From contig CAVTTK010000002.1 in the NCBI GenBank assembly GCA_963737625.1, forward strand, positions 2,081,383-2,145,382: 64,000 nucleotides of DNA. Reading direction: 5' to 3'. This DNA is from Bog-756 sp963737625 (GTDB lineage Bacteria; Actinomycetota; Acidimicrobiia; Acidimicrobiales; RAAP-2). Position 1 is the first letter of the stretch. Each line of letters begins with the position of its first letter. Below the pieces are notes generated by a model that saw only the letters and a list, made by a program, of their open reading frames with translations, did not search any database and was not told the DNA's origin. Positions 24,586-34,202 of the stretch are shown piece after piece. The position numbers and the translations under genes are program-made.

Positions 24586-26592
24586 GTGGAGGAGTTTCTC
24601 AAGGACCGTTTCCAACGGCGATTGAGTGCCAGAGCAGTTCATCGCAGATCCCCACGGCGCGCAGGCGCTGTTGCGATGCTGACTGCCCTCGTTGTGATCG
24701 GAAGCATTGGTGAACCGCTTTTCGCTCACGACTCGAGTGTGGCGCCACCAGCAGTCAACGCAATGACGAGCACGTCTGCCACAGTTGCCGCCCTAGCGTT
24801 CAGTCCCGCGGGAGGCGGATGGGAAGCCAGCCCGGCGGGAACGGTAACGGCCTTTGGTGGTCAAGTCTCCCACGGATCAATTACCGGTAGGCTGACTAGG
24901 CCGGTTCTCGGGATGGCTTCCACCGAAGATGGTGGCGGCTACTGGCTCGTCGCCTCCGACGGGGGCATATTCTCCTTCGGCGACGCCGGTTTCTATGGCT
25001 CGCACGGTGGATCACACCTCAACCAACCCATCGTGGGCATGGCGGCCACCCCGGACGGCCGGGGCTACTGGCTGGTGGCCTCCGATGGAGGGATCTTCAC
25101 CTACGGTGACGCCGGTTTCTATGGCTCGCACGGTGGATCACACCTCAACCAACCAATCGTGGGCATGGCGGCCTCTCCCAGCGGCCGGGGGTATTGGCTC
25201 GTCGCTTCCGATGGCGGCATCTTCTCGTTTGGCGACGCCATCTTTCACGGATCGACGGGGAGTTTCCCTCTCAACCAGCCCATCGTGGGCATGGCGGCCT
25301 CTCCCAGAGGCCGTGGGTACTGGCTCGTCGCCTCCGATGGCGGCATCTTTTGCTTCGGCGACGCGTCCTTCCAGGGATCTGGTCCGGCCGCGGGAATCAA
25401 AGACAAGATTGTGGGAATGATCCCAAGTCTCGATGGGCTGGGCTATTCGCTCGTTGGCCAAGACGGTGTCAGCTTTCCATTTGGCGATGCCACAGTGTCG
25501 AACAACTCTCGCACGCCGGGCACCGGTTTTCCTCAAGCCGGGACGAATTCGCTGCAGGTCTCCGTCAGCAATCAGGTGGCGGCATCACTCACGTCGGATA
25601 TCACTTCTCTGGTGGCTGGTCAGGCTCCCGGGAATCCGAACGGCCTGTGGTTGGGAGGTGATCCGGTCTGGTGGAGATCAAGTTCGGGTCCAGGCCTTGC
25701 GGCAGCGGCGATTGCCGGAATCAATGGTGACCCGGCCATGCGCTCCGACGCGATCCAGACGTTCAATACCCTGATCAACCTCCACCAACAGGCCAACGGA
25801 TCATTCGCCGCTGCTCCCGGAACCCCGAGTCCCCAAAGTGTCGATATCGACACGATGTTCTTTGTCACGAACCTCGGTATGGCTCTGTGGGCCCTGCACG
25901 ACCATTTGAGCCCCACACAGTCGAACCTCTGGACGTCCGCCATTACCCGGGGCGCCGATTTCCTCGTCAGTAACGGCAACCTCTCGTGGTACACAAACGG
26001 AAATATTGTGATTGGTAATGCACTCGTGATGGCCTTGGCATACTGGGCATCAGGCGATTCCAAATACCAATACGACTACAATGCCGCACTTTCATTTGCC
26101 ATATCCCCAGCGCAGTCACGTTGGCCAGGTTTCGGATTGGTCTTCACGATGTTACCGACCCAGCCCAGCGGCGCAGATGGAGCGGCATACTTTGCTGAGT
26201 CTGGTGGCGGAGCACCGGGATACGATGCCGACTACACGCAGACACAGCTCAATCAGCTCTGCCGGCTCTACCTGGTCACAGACTCACCCTTCGTATTGCG
26301 GTTGATCCAATTGCTATTCAATCAGGAGTGGCCACGAGTCAATCCGGCGACCTGGACGCTCGCTACAGATGGCGGCACGCGCAACCCCCAAAGTGGGCGA
26401 CTCGTACCATTCTCGACGCCGGCACTAGCACTGTTGACGCTGTTTGGAGGCAGGACCGACCTTGTTGGATACCTGCCCGGGCAGATCAGCTCTATCGAAT
26501 CGACGTATGACCAAGCTGTTGTCTCTTGGAACCCGGCGATCCAGTACAGTTTCGGACTTGCAGCCGCCACATTTGTATTGATGGGTGCTTAA
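24586..26592 (+). CDS. Secreted GYW-repeat protein with C-terminal alpha/alpha-toroid domain
   Basis: The protein has an N-terminal signal (AMLTALVVIGSIGEPLFA), then six GYW units (about residues 75-310), then a ~330-residue helical domain (MALWALHDHLSPTQSNLW, NALVMALAYWASGDSKYQY, FSTPALALLTLFGG) like glycosidase or epimerase alpha/alpha toroids. The start is unclear. The best ribosome binding site serves the ATG at 24569, whose frame ends after 18 codons at a TGA overlapping a TTG of this frame (24622-24625). Either that is a coupled leader peptide, or one base has been lost or gained. The frame is given from the GTG at 24586. It may trim or modify a surface glycan. Confidence 0.8.
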   Translation: MEEFLKDRFQRRLSARAVHRRSPRRAGAVAMLTALVVIGSIGEPLFAHDSSVAPPAVNAMTSTSATVAALAFSPAGGGWEASPAGTVTAFGGQVSHGSITGRLTRPVLGMASTEDGGGYWLVASDGGIFSFGDAGFYGSHGGSHLNQPIVGMAATPDGRGYWLVASDGGIFTYGDAGFYGSHGGSHLNQPIVGMAASPSGRGYWLVASDGGIFSFGDAIFHGSTGSFPLNQPIVGMAASPRGRGYWLVASDGGIFCFGDASFQGSGPAAGIKDKIVGMIPSLDGLGYSLVGQDGVSFPFGDATVSNNSRTPGTGFPQAGTNSLQVSVSNQVAASLTSDITSLVAGQAPGNPNGLWLGGDPVWWRSSSGPGLAAAAIAGINGDPAMRSDAIQTFNTLINLHQQANGSFAAAPGTPSPQSVDIDTMFFVTNLGMALWALHDHLSPTQSNLWTSAITRGADFLVSNGNLSWYTNGNIVIGNALVMALAYWASGDSKYQYDYNAALSFAISPAQSRWPGFGLVFTMLPTQPSGADGAAYFAESGGGAPGYDADYTQTQLNQLCRLYLVTDSPFVLRLIQLLFNQEWPRVNPATWTLATDGGTRNPQSGRLVPFSTPALALLTLFGGRTDLVGYLPGQISSIESTYDQAVVSWNPAIQYSFGLAAATFVLMGA

Positions 26593-26740
26593 GGCTTATG
26601 CACAGTACGAACGCTTCATTCGAGCGAATAACTATCACCTCGAGTTTAACTGCTGGAACAATGGCGTCGGTTGATTAGCCATATAGAGCGTAGTAAATTT
26701 CAGATCTAGTGATGACGTTTTCAACACAGATGGGGCCGCC

Positions 26741-27323
26741 ATGGGGCATAACGAGTACCGGACACTGCGCTGTCGTTGGTCGAGAGCGACTACGGACTTT
26801 CACCTAGACTTCATCGAATACCGGAAGGATGCCGACCATCCTCCAACATCACTGGTTGGGTCGCTGTTCCGGCTCCTAGCTCTCCCAAGAATTTCAGGCC
26901 GTGCTTCTGTTTCGGCTGGCGCAGAATGTAAGTACTCCTGCGGCCATCGCCTTGAAATGGGTGAATCAATTCGTGACAGGGTCCGAGCTATCTCCGAGCG
27001 CAACCGTCGGATCCGGTTTGCAGCTGTTCCATCCCGTCGGCGTTGTCATTGGACCGCGAGTTTCCATAGGGGCACGATGCCGGATCATGCAAGGAGTGAC
27101 CTTGGGACACGGTCGCCTAGGTTCACCAACTTTGGGAGATGACGTATTCATCGGGGCCCATGCCGTCATCGTGGGTGGGGTCACCGTCGGAGACCGAGTA
27201 TCGATTGGCGCCAATAGCATCGTGACCTTCGACGTTCCGGATGACGCATTGGTGCGGTCGTCCAAATCCTGTGTGAAGACCATCGAACCGCCGCTGACGG
27301 CACCAGATCTTCCCCATCCATAG
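26741..27323 (+). pseudogene. Serine-acetyltransferase-like protein, frameshifted
   Basis: The first frame, from the ATG at 26741, reads RATTDFHLDFIEYRKDADHP up to LFRLLALP (about 26887). The second frame continues as QEFQAVLLFRLAQ and then gives left-handed beta-helix hexapeptides (VGVVIGPRVSIGARCRIMQG, GAHAVIVGGVTVGDRVSIGA) typical of CysE-like acetyltransferases. One base therefore seems to be lost or gained near 26885. The second part alone could start at the GTG at 26901 (140 residues). In an exopolysaccharide setting it would O-acetylate a sugar or make a precursor; this is inference. Confidence 0.7.
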
Positions 27324-27614
27324 CATCACGACCGAGAGGGTGCCTCCGCTGACGACAACCGGGGATCGAGAACAGACTTCTTGCGCCCGTCAACGGTGGG
27401 ACGCTCCCCCAGAATCGTCAAAGGGGCACGAGTACAGTGGGAATCGGCTCCAGCCCCAAGGACGACGACTCCCATCGCCCACCGACAAACGCTGCGTAAA
27501 GGGACCGGCGATTATTCCGAGTGAGCGGCACGAGGCTGGCGGTAGGAGATCGCAATCGGCACTCCTGGCGCGCATCCTCGTCGGGCTGGAGGGAACTCCG
27601 TTGGAGTTGAACAC
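27324..27614. other. Gene-free spacer between two acetyltransferase genes
   Basis: About 290 bases with no supported gene. Confidence 0.35.
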
Positions 27615-28172
27615 TTGAACGCACACCGCATTCACTCATATAGCGATCTCCAGCAGTTCCTCGCTGCCGACCTCGCTCGACATGGGGACAGCCCGCTCCG
27701 CTCCATCACTTCACTTCCGCAATGCCGTTGGCTCATTCGCCTCCGCATAACGGAATGGTGGTGCAACTGTCACCCAGGCCGGATCTCACAGCTCTTCGGA
27801 GCCGTGCTCCGATGGCGGCTCCAGGCAGCTGCCGTGAAGCTGGGCTACACAATCGCCATCAATCGCCTAGGACCAGGCATCAGATTGCCTCATTGGGGGA
27901 CCATCGTCATCAACGGCGATGCTTCTATTGGTCCGAACTGTCAAATCCTTCCCGACGTGGTTATCGGGGGAAACGACCTTGGTCTTGCTCCGACGGTCGA
28001 GGACAACGTGTACATCGGCCCGGGCGTCAAAATCATCGGCTCAGTCACTGTGGGATCTGGCGCCGTCCTCCTACCCGGAGCCGTCGTAATCAAAGACATC
28101 CCAGCCGGCGAGAAATGGGGAGGTGTTCCGGCGACCCCCAGAGTCCTCCAGAAGACGCCACCGATCCAGTGA
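27615..28172 (+). CDS. Serine-acetyltransferase-like hexapeptide protein
   Basis: A 185-residue acetyltransferase with a helical N-terminal half and hexapeptide turns from about residue 85 (GIRLPHWGTIVINGDASIGP, VEDNVYIGPGVKIIGSVTVG), closing with GAVVIKDIPAGEKWGGVPA. It should transfer acetyl from acetyl-CoA. The TTG at 27615 follows ggagttgaacac. It sits beside the frameshifted relative at 26741, and both lie next to glycosyltransferases, so acetylation of a glycan or nucleotide sugar is likely. Convergent with the GT2 gene at 28206. Confidence 0.8.
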   Translation: MNAHRIHSYSDLQQFLAADLARHGDSPLRSITSLPQCRWLIRLRITEWWCNCHPGRISQLFGAVLRWRLQAAAVKLGYTIAINRLGPGIRLPHWGTIVINGDASIGPNCQILPDVVIGGNDLGLAPTVEDNVYIGPGVKIIGSVTVGSGAVLLPGAVVIKDIPAGEKWGGVPATPRVLQKTPPIQ

Positions 28173-28205
28173 CCGCAGGGAGCGGGACGGGCGTCTCACG
28201 TAGCG

Positions 28206-29078
28206 CTACCGACTCGAGTGCAGCCTTCTCGATAGACCCTTCAGACTCGGGATCACACTCGTAGCGGCAACATAGGCGACAGAGCTCGACCATCCCGAAT
28301 ACTCCCCGTAATATTTCGCCCTGGCCGACTCCATCATCGACTGCTTGCTCTTATTCGATGAGCTAGCTCCGCCCACGTGCATCACCTGGCTGCCGGACAT
28401 CCAATAGGCCATGCGGCCAGAAGCAGACAGTCGCCGACACAAGTCGAGATCGGTGTCATACATCGGATATTCCCGGCGAAACGGTCCGTAGCACTGGGCC
28501 TCGGACTTCCTCATCATGATGCAGGTCGACCAAACGAGATTCATCTCAAACGGTCTGTCGGCGGGAGGCGTAGCGCGGAATTTCTGAACGACATCGTCCG
28601 CATTCCACAGCCGTCGCACGAACGACGCCATCTTCGTGCCTCTGAGTGCCTGGGCGAGTTCAAATTCCCCGGTTGGGAATGGGTACGACGAGTTTTGGAA
28701 GATCCCCTGCGAATCAGTCAAGGATGGAAAGGCGATTGCCACTTCAGGATGTTCTTGGAGAGCACCCACAAGATTGTCCAACAAGCCGAGAGGCACCTCC
28801 GTGTCTGGATTCAGGATCAGTACATACTCAGATTCCGAAGATCGTACGAGTTGATTCACCGCCGGCCCGTAGAATATGTTCTCCTGGGAAAATATGGTCT
28901 CGCCGCCCAACGACATCTCTCGAATAGCATCTCCGGTCCCGTCAGAGGACGCATTGTCAAAGATGTGCACAGAAACGGCCAATGACGATCGGGAGGCAGC
29001 TCGGTCCAGGCTCTCGAGGCACCTACCCAGCAATTCACGAGTGTTGTACGTCACCAGTAGTACATCGACTGAAGTCAC
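28206..29078 (-). CDS. GT2 family glycosyltransferase (rhamnosyltransferase-like)
   Basis: A 290-residue enzyme with the GT-A start VDVLLVTYNTRELLGRCLES, the DNASSDGT motif, the metal site LILNPDTEVPLGLL, and a C-terminal DTDLDLCRRLSASGRMAYW with MHVGGAS. This is the WbbL/rhamnosyltransferase pattern, which adds a sugar to a growing lipid-linked glycan. The GTG at 29078 follows aggagcgtctag. It is divergent from the methyltransferase at 29204. Confidence 0.88.
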   Translation of the reverse strand: MTSVDVLLVTYNTRELLGRCLESLDRAASRSSLAVSVHIFDNASSDGTGDAIREMSLGGETIFSQENIFYGPAVNQLVRSSESEYVLILNPDTEVPLGLLDNLVGALQEHPEVAIAFPSLTDSQGIFQNSSYPFPTGEFELAQALRGTKMASFVRRLWNADDVVQKFRATPPADRPFEMNLVWSTCIMMRKSEAQCYGPFRREYPMYDTDLDLCRRLSASGRMAYWMSGSQVMHVGGASSSNKSKQSMMESARAKYYGEYSGWSSSVAYVAATSVIPSLKGLSRRLHSSR

Positions 29079-29203
29079 CTAGACGCTCCTTGTGACGCAA
29101 TAGCGCCTCTGGTATATCCACGCTGCACGAGTGCATGATGAGTCACACGATCGGGTTGGAACAGGCCATGGCCATAGCGTACATGCCACAGTATTCTGGA
29201 CCC

Positions 29204-30164
29204 ATGCGTAGCACTTGTATGGCGTGCAACACACCGGCCACGGTCGAAGGAACATTTCCCGCACGTGAGATGATGTTTGGGTCAAAGGATGCGTTCCATT
29301 ACTTCTGCTGTCCCACATGTGGAACTCTCACGTTGCTGGATCCTCCTGCCAACTGGACACCGTATTACTCACTTGACTCCTACTATTCGGTCAGAGATTC
29401 GGGATCCCTCTATTCAGCCTCATGGCGCCGTCGACTGAAGACCGACTCTTTTCTCCGTTCTCCCAAGTTCATCGCCGCCCTAACCGACCGACTTCCACAG
29501 CAATGGCGATTACACACACCCGTTTGGTTCGAATGGTTTCGGACAACAGGCATATCCCGCACATCGCGAAATTCTGGACGTCGGAAGCGGAGCTGGTGCT
29601 CTGCTCCACAAGCTCGCTGCCGACGGCTTTTCCTCGCTCCGAGGGGTCGATCCCTTCATAGAGGCCTCCCTGGCCACCGATGATGGGGTACAAATCCTGA
29701 AAGGTGGGCTGGATAACGTCACCAGTTCTTTCGATCTCATCATGTTTCACCATTCTCTTGAGCACATGGAGAATCCGGCACTGCAGCTGACCTTGGCGAG
29801 GCGTCTCTTGTCCTCGAAGGGCAAGATACTGCTTCGGATTCCCGTTTCGGATTGCTGGGCATTCAAACATTACCGATCAGATTGGGTCCAACTAGATCCA
29901 CCCCGGCATCAGGTGCTATTGACGGATGAGGCCGTGTTCGGACTTGCCCATAAGTGCGGATACTCGGTCGATCGACACTACAGGGACTCCAGTGGATTCC
30001 AGATATGGGGAAGCGAACTGTATCAACGTGATGTCCCTCTATCCGGCGCCCAACCATCGGACCACTTCACCGACGACGAACTCGCTGGATTCGAGAGATT
30101 TGCGGTGGAACTCAATGCCTCCACTTCCGGCGATCAATCGGTCTACATGTTGAGTCCCGCCTGA
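29204..30164 (+). pseudogene. Zinc-finger-containing SAM methyltransferase, frameshifted
   Basis: The first frame gives a zinc-ribbon-like N-terminus (STCMACNT, then FCCPTCGTLTLLDPP), as in the sugar methyltransferases of the class I fold. The second frame, from about 29500, continues as HREILDVGSGAGALLHKLAA, FDLIMFHHSLEHMENPA and LLRIPVSDCW to the stop at 30164. The first frame runs into low-quality sequence after about 29500, so one base seems lost there. Inference: it methylates a sugar of the polysaccharide. The start is not settled; 29135 is an alternative. Confidence 0.75.
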
Positions 30165-30236
30165 TTTATCCTGTGAATAGAAGCGTCTTCCCGGCCGGTT
30201 CACCGGGGCACCGGCATATTTGAGCCTTGTACTCCA

Positions 30237-31331
30237 CTAGACCGAGGCGCATTCCGAATATACCGACAGCAGTTGATTGACCTGACTCTGCCATGAGCAA
30301 TGCTCCCTTCCCCAACGGGCCGCTTCCGCCCCCAATGCATCTTGCCTAAGAGCGTCTGAACCTAACTGGAGAAGCATTCGGGCCAGTTCATCGGCGTCAT
30401 TCGCTTTGAGGACCTCCGCGGATACGCCATCCTCCAAGAAGTCGGTCAGCGCCGGCACATCGGAGCCGACGATGGCGCGCCCCTCCACCGCAGCACGAAC
30501 TAGTACTCCGCTCACCGGATTTGATTGCCTATAAGGAATCACGACGATTGCGGCAGATGCGATGGCGGCACCGAACGTCCGATCATCCACCCATCCGCTC
30601 CACGACGAGGTTGGGTCGATTGTCGCCAATCGGTCACGAAGTTCTTCGGCGTATGCGGCATGTTGACGGCTGTAGGTACCGACTACTCTCAGCCGTAACG
30701 TTGTCTCTTCATGGACGATTTCCCACGCGTCGATCAACACATCGAGTCCCTTGTCGGGTGAGATGAATCCCGCATAGATGACCGAGTCGCATCCCGAAGG
30801 CGGAGCTGACTGAAGCGGTGGTTCTGCGCCCAGGGCCACCACCGTCGTGGGGATGAGGCCAGCCGATTTCATCTCCTCGGCAGATCGGCTACTCGGCGTC
30901 ACCCATTGCTGGGTCCGGCGAGTCAACCACGCCCGAAGTGGACGATCCAGCAGTGGGGCACAGATCTTGTGAGCGATCGCGTCGCGTCGACCGTGGCTGG
31001 TCCGGATCGCGCCGCTGCCAGGCGAACTGACTAACTTGGGGCCGTCGTGAACGATGGTAACCATTCTTCCCCGCATCAGGCCCGTCCACGCCGCTATCCA
31101 GAAGGTCGAGATCGCCGTGATCCCTAGTTCCACATGGACAACGTCCGCCGCACGTATCTGGGCACGATGCGCCCATACCGCTTGAGCACCGTCACGGGCC
31201 GGCGATCCTCCTTCTGTGCCTATGAGTTCGGTCACCTCCACTCCTCGAGCCCGCATCTCCCCGGCACACGATGCGGCGATGTACGCCACTCCACCGGTAT
31301 CGGGTCGAATCATCACGACGCGGTGGATCAT
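30237..31331 (-). CDS. GT4 family glycosyltransferase
   Basis: A 364-residue GT-B enzyme. The N-terminal acceptor half includes RPDTGGVAYIAASCAGEM and the donor half SVIYAGFISPDKGLDVLIDA, GWVDDRTFGAAIASAAIVVI and NPVSGVLVRAAVEGRAIVGS. The ATG at 31331 is 205 bases below the flippase stop, so it may be a separate unit or the end of the operon. It probably adds one sugar of the exopolysaccharide. Confidence 0.85.
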   Translation of the reverse strand: MIHRVVMIRPDTGGVAYIAASCAGEMRARGVEVTELIGTEGGSPARDGAQAVWAHRAQIRAADVVHVELGITAISTFWIAAWTGLMRGRMVTIVHDGPKLVSSPGSGAIRTSHGRRDAIAHKICAPLLDRPLRAWLTRRTQQWVTPSSRSAEEMKSAGLIPTTVVALGAEPPLQSAPPSGCDSVIYAGFISPDKGLDVLIDAWEIVHEETTLRLRVVGTYSRQHAAYAEELRDRLATIDPTSSWSGWVDDRTFGAAIASAAIVVIPYRQSNPVSGVLVRAAVEGRAIVGSDVPALTDFLEDGVSAEVLKANDADELARMLLQLGSDALRQDALGAEAARWGREHCSWQSQVNQLLSVYSECASV

Positions 31332-31536
31332 GAATCAGCCCCCACTCTCAGGATTAGGGAGCATGCGGCATGGATAGGGCCAGCGATACCGCTCCGAGTC
31401 GACATTGCAATACTCTCCATCACGATCCCAACGCCATATCTGGATTGTGCAACCGGACCTGGCCCACATCGGCGCGAGGGAGCACAGCCTCCCGATCGGT
31501 CCCATCCACCGGTTGTCACCGGCCTCCAACCCATCC

Positions 31537-33015
31537 TCACGGCTGCCTCCACAGAACAAGTTTGCGGGGTAACGGAGCGGGAAGATCCTCTGGCCAGCCG
31601 CCCAAGATCCAGAGAACCAGTGCAAAAGTCGAGCCGCACAGAATCATGGACGCCACTTCCCAATGGGCTGTGGCCCACCACACGGACACGGTCATCGCCA
31701 CCGCGATGGCGGGGGCGAGCGTCGACTTGGCGATAGGACCCAGGTCAATACGACCATGCAAGCTCCAGATTGCCCCCACACAGACCAATAGTTCTGTCAG
31801 GACGGTCAACCATGCTGACGCGGTAACGCCAAACCGTGGGACTAGAGCGAAGTTGCTGCTCACATTGAAGGCCAGAAGAAAGCTTCCCTGGATCACCAGC
31901 CAGCGATTTCGCTTGGTCACCACCATGGCCGCGCCGAGCACGTTGGACATGGCTACGACGACTCCCGAAATGGCAAGAATCCGGACCAGAGGAATCGCCG
32001 GTTGATAGAGCCTTCCATAGAAGATTCTGACAAATTCCGGGGCAAAGAGAATCATGGCCATGCAGATAGGAACTGCAGTGGCCGTTAACCATTGCCAAGT
32101 CTTCGCAGAAAGACGTCCGAGGTCGGCCCTGTTCGTGGCTTGCGACGAAAGACCAGCGGTCGCCGTGCTGACGACTAGAGCGGGGATCATGACGAGCACA
32201 CCGAGCGCTTTGGTCGCCGCCGCGTAGTAGCCCACCTCTTGGCTTGGCACGAGGAAGCTCACGATGATCAGGTCGATCGTGAAGTAAGCGCTGGCCAGAA
32301 GCGAACTCACCCCAAGCGGGAGTGAATGGAGGAACATGCGCCGTTGCACGAGTCGGCTGGATGGGCTGTCATCGACCAATCGCAATCCAACAATGACCAC
32401 GATGAGTGTGTTGATTACCAGCATCACGCAGTAGGTGGCGGCGACCGCCACAGGGCCACCCCCGGAGAGCGCCACTAAGGAGATGACTATGACCTGGACG
32501 ACGTTCGTGGCCACATCGATGGCCCCGAGACGAGCGGTCCTGTACGAGGCGTAGAACACTTGCCTAGCGCCAGTCAACCCAAACATGGCTACGGCGGGAA
32601 CCAGGACCAACAGGACTTGGATCCGAAGCTCCCGAAATCCGATGGCCAACGCAAAACCGACGACGCACAGTCCGACGGTCGCCGACCAGGCCGTCTGCAC
32701 CCTGAGCATCGAGCGCACCAGTGATCCATCGTCAGCTCGACCGGCCCCCAGCTCTCGAGCCAACTGGCTGCCGAAGCCAAAATCGCAGATCGACAGGGCC
32801 ACGAAGAACATCGCCAGCCCAGCCGAATACGCACCGAACCCGCTGACGGTCAGCTTTCGAGCGAGAATGGCGGTCGATCCTGCGGACAGGAGTTGAACAA
32901 CCAACAGTCGCACGAAGAGTTGGCTCGCCGATCGCCCCATCTTCCGATGCAGAGAAGCCCCGAGTTGCTCTCCATCGCTCCCCTCGCTCAGTTGATGGCT
33001 TTCTGTGTCGGTCAT
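31537..33015 (-). CDS. Oligosaccharide flippase (Wzx-like)
   Basis: A 492-residue membrane protein with about 12 hydrophobic helices, starting ILARKLTVSGFGAYSAGLAM and DFGFGSQLARELG, as in the polysaccharide biosynthesis/MVF superfamily. It should move the lipid-linked repeat unit across the membrane. The ATG at 33015 overlaps the stop of the upstream GT4 by ATGA (33012-33015), so translation is coupled. The last helices before 31537 are intact. Confidence 0.88.
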   Translation of the reverse strand: MTDTESHQLSEGSDGEQLGASLHRKMGRSASQLFVRLLVVQLLSAGSTAILARKLTVSGFGAYSAGLAMFFVALSICDFGFGSQLARELGAGRADDGSLVRSMLRVQTAWSATVGLCVVGFALAIGFRELRIQVLLVLVPAVAMFGLTGARQVFYASYRTARLGAIDVATNVVQVIVISLVALSGGGPVAVAATYCVMLVINTLIVVIVGLRLVDDSPSSRLVQRRMFLHSLPLGVSSLLASAYFTIDLIIVSFLVPSQEVGYYAAATKALGVLVMIPALVVSTATAGLSSQATNRADLGRLSAKTWQWLTATAVPICMAMILFAPEFVRIFYGRLYQPAIPLVRILAISGVVVAMSNVLGAAMVVTKRNRWLVIQGSFLLAFNVSSNFALVPRFGVTASAWLTVLTELLVCVGAIWSLHGRIDLGPIAKSTLAPAIAVAMTVSVWWATAHWEVASMILCGSTFALVLWILGGWPEDLPAPLPRKLVLWRQP

Positions 33016-34202
33016 GCCACAAACCGTTCGTAGAGCTCGAGATAACGGTCGGAGACGTGATCCCAGGACCATTGCGGATGCGCTTGCGATCGTGTGTAGG
33101 CACGAAGCCGCTTCAAGAGTCCCTCTTGTTCAACGAGACCCAATATCGCCTGTGCCAGATCCGCTGGCCGCCTGCCTGGCGCGACAAGGAGCGGATTGAG
33201 GTTCCGCACCAATTCTGGATTAGCCCCTATGGGAGTCACCAGTACCGGGGTTCCCACTGCCATGGATTCGCCCGTCGACAGTCCGAACCCTTCAAGCATC
33301 TGCGTCGGCGTAACGGACAGATCTGCGTTCCTATACCATTGGAGCAGCTCGGCATCGTTGACGCGTCCAAGAATCCGCACGGATTCTTCGATGCCGAGAC
33401 GCCGAACTTCATCTTCGATGGCACCGCGCTGATAGCCATCACCGGCAATCGCAAGTTTTGCCTTGGGCAGATGGGTCAAGAGCAGTGGCATCGTCTGCAC
33501 CAGCTCAAAGACCCCGGTCCGCCCCACAAGCCTCCGAGCAGTGAAGATCAGAGGGGCTGCCGATCGTGCCCACTGATCTCGATGGACCTGACCGGGTGAA
33601 AACCGTTCTGTGTCGATGCCTCCAGCGATAACTTGACTCTTGCCTGCCGCCGTGGACGACAGTTCACCGAGTTGGGCACGCGAAAACTCGGATACGACGA
33701 CGGTTCGGCGGGCTCGCCTGACCACCTGACGTTCCGCTGCCCGAAGAGACCGCACAGCCGTCGTTCGTGTCGCCTCCGGCAGAAGATAGGAGTCGCCATG
33801 TTCGAGGAGCAGTTCCTTATGGACCGGTGCGTGGAATGAATAGAGAAACGGGCGGGTCATAAAGGCCGCCGGCAACGTCGTGATGGCATAGTGCCCGTGG
33901 ATAACCCCATAGGGACCCATTCGATGGATCTCTCGGACAACCCCTGCTGCCACATAGAAGGGATAGCGGGCAGCAAAGGTACGATCACTCTTGCTGGGGA
34001 CGCGATGGCGCACGATTCGTACCCCATCATCACCCACTTCATCAGTCGGATCTTCCTCTCGTATTCGCTTGGCCAGCACGGTTACCGGAATGCCTTTCCG
34101 AACCAATGCGGCTGAAAGCTCACGGACATAGCGCTCCAAACCACCCAACTTGTCAGGTGCGACGGCATTGGTAAGCATCAGGACTCGTTCGACGCCCGGC
34201 AA
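33012..34202 (-). CDS. GT4 family glycosyltransferase
   Basis: A 396-residue enzyme with a GT-B fold. It shows LTNAVAPDKLGGLERYVREL at the N-terminus, HGHYAITTLPAAFMTRP, a donor half with AGDGYQRGAIEDEV, and the E-x7-E motif EGFGLSTGE. A TTG start at 34202 directly follows the TAG of the upstream gene, and gggagggcagtag is a good ribosome binding site. It overlaps the flippase by ATGA. Confidence 0.88.
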   Translation of the reverse strand: MPGVERVLMLTNAVAPDKLGGLERYVRELSAALVRKGIPVTVLAKRIREEDPTDEVGDDGVRIVRHRVPSKSDRTFAARYPFYVAAGVVREIHRMGPYGVIHGHYAITTLPAAFMTRPFLYSFHAPVHKELLLEHGDSYLLPEATRTTAVRSLRAAERQVVRRARRTVVVSEFSRAQLGELSSTAAGKSQVIAGGIDTERFSPGQVHRDQWARSAAPLIFTARRLVGRTGVFELVQTMPLLLTHLPKAKLAIAGDGYQRGAIEDEVRRLGIEESVRILGRVNDAELLQWYRNADLSVTPTQMLEGFGLSTGESMAVGTPVLVTPIGANPELVRNLNPLLVAPGRRPADLAQAILGLVEQEGLLKRLRAYTRSQAHPQWSWDHVSDRYLELYERFVA

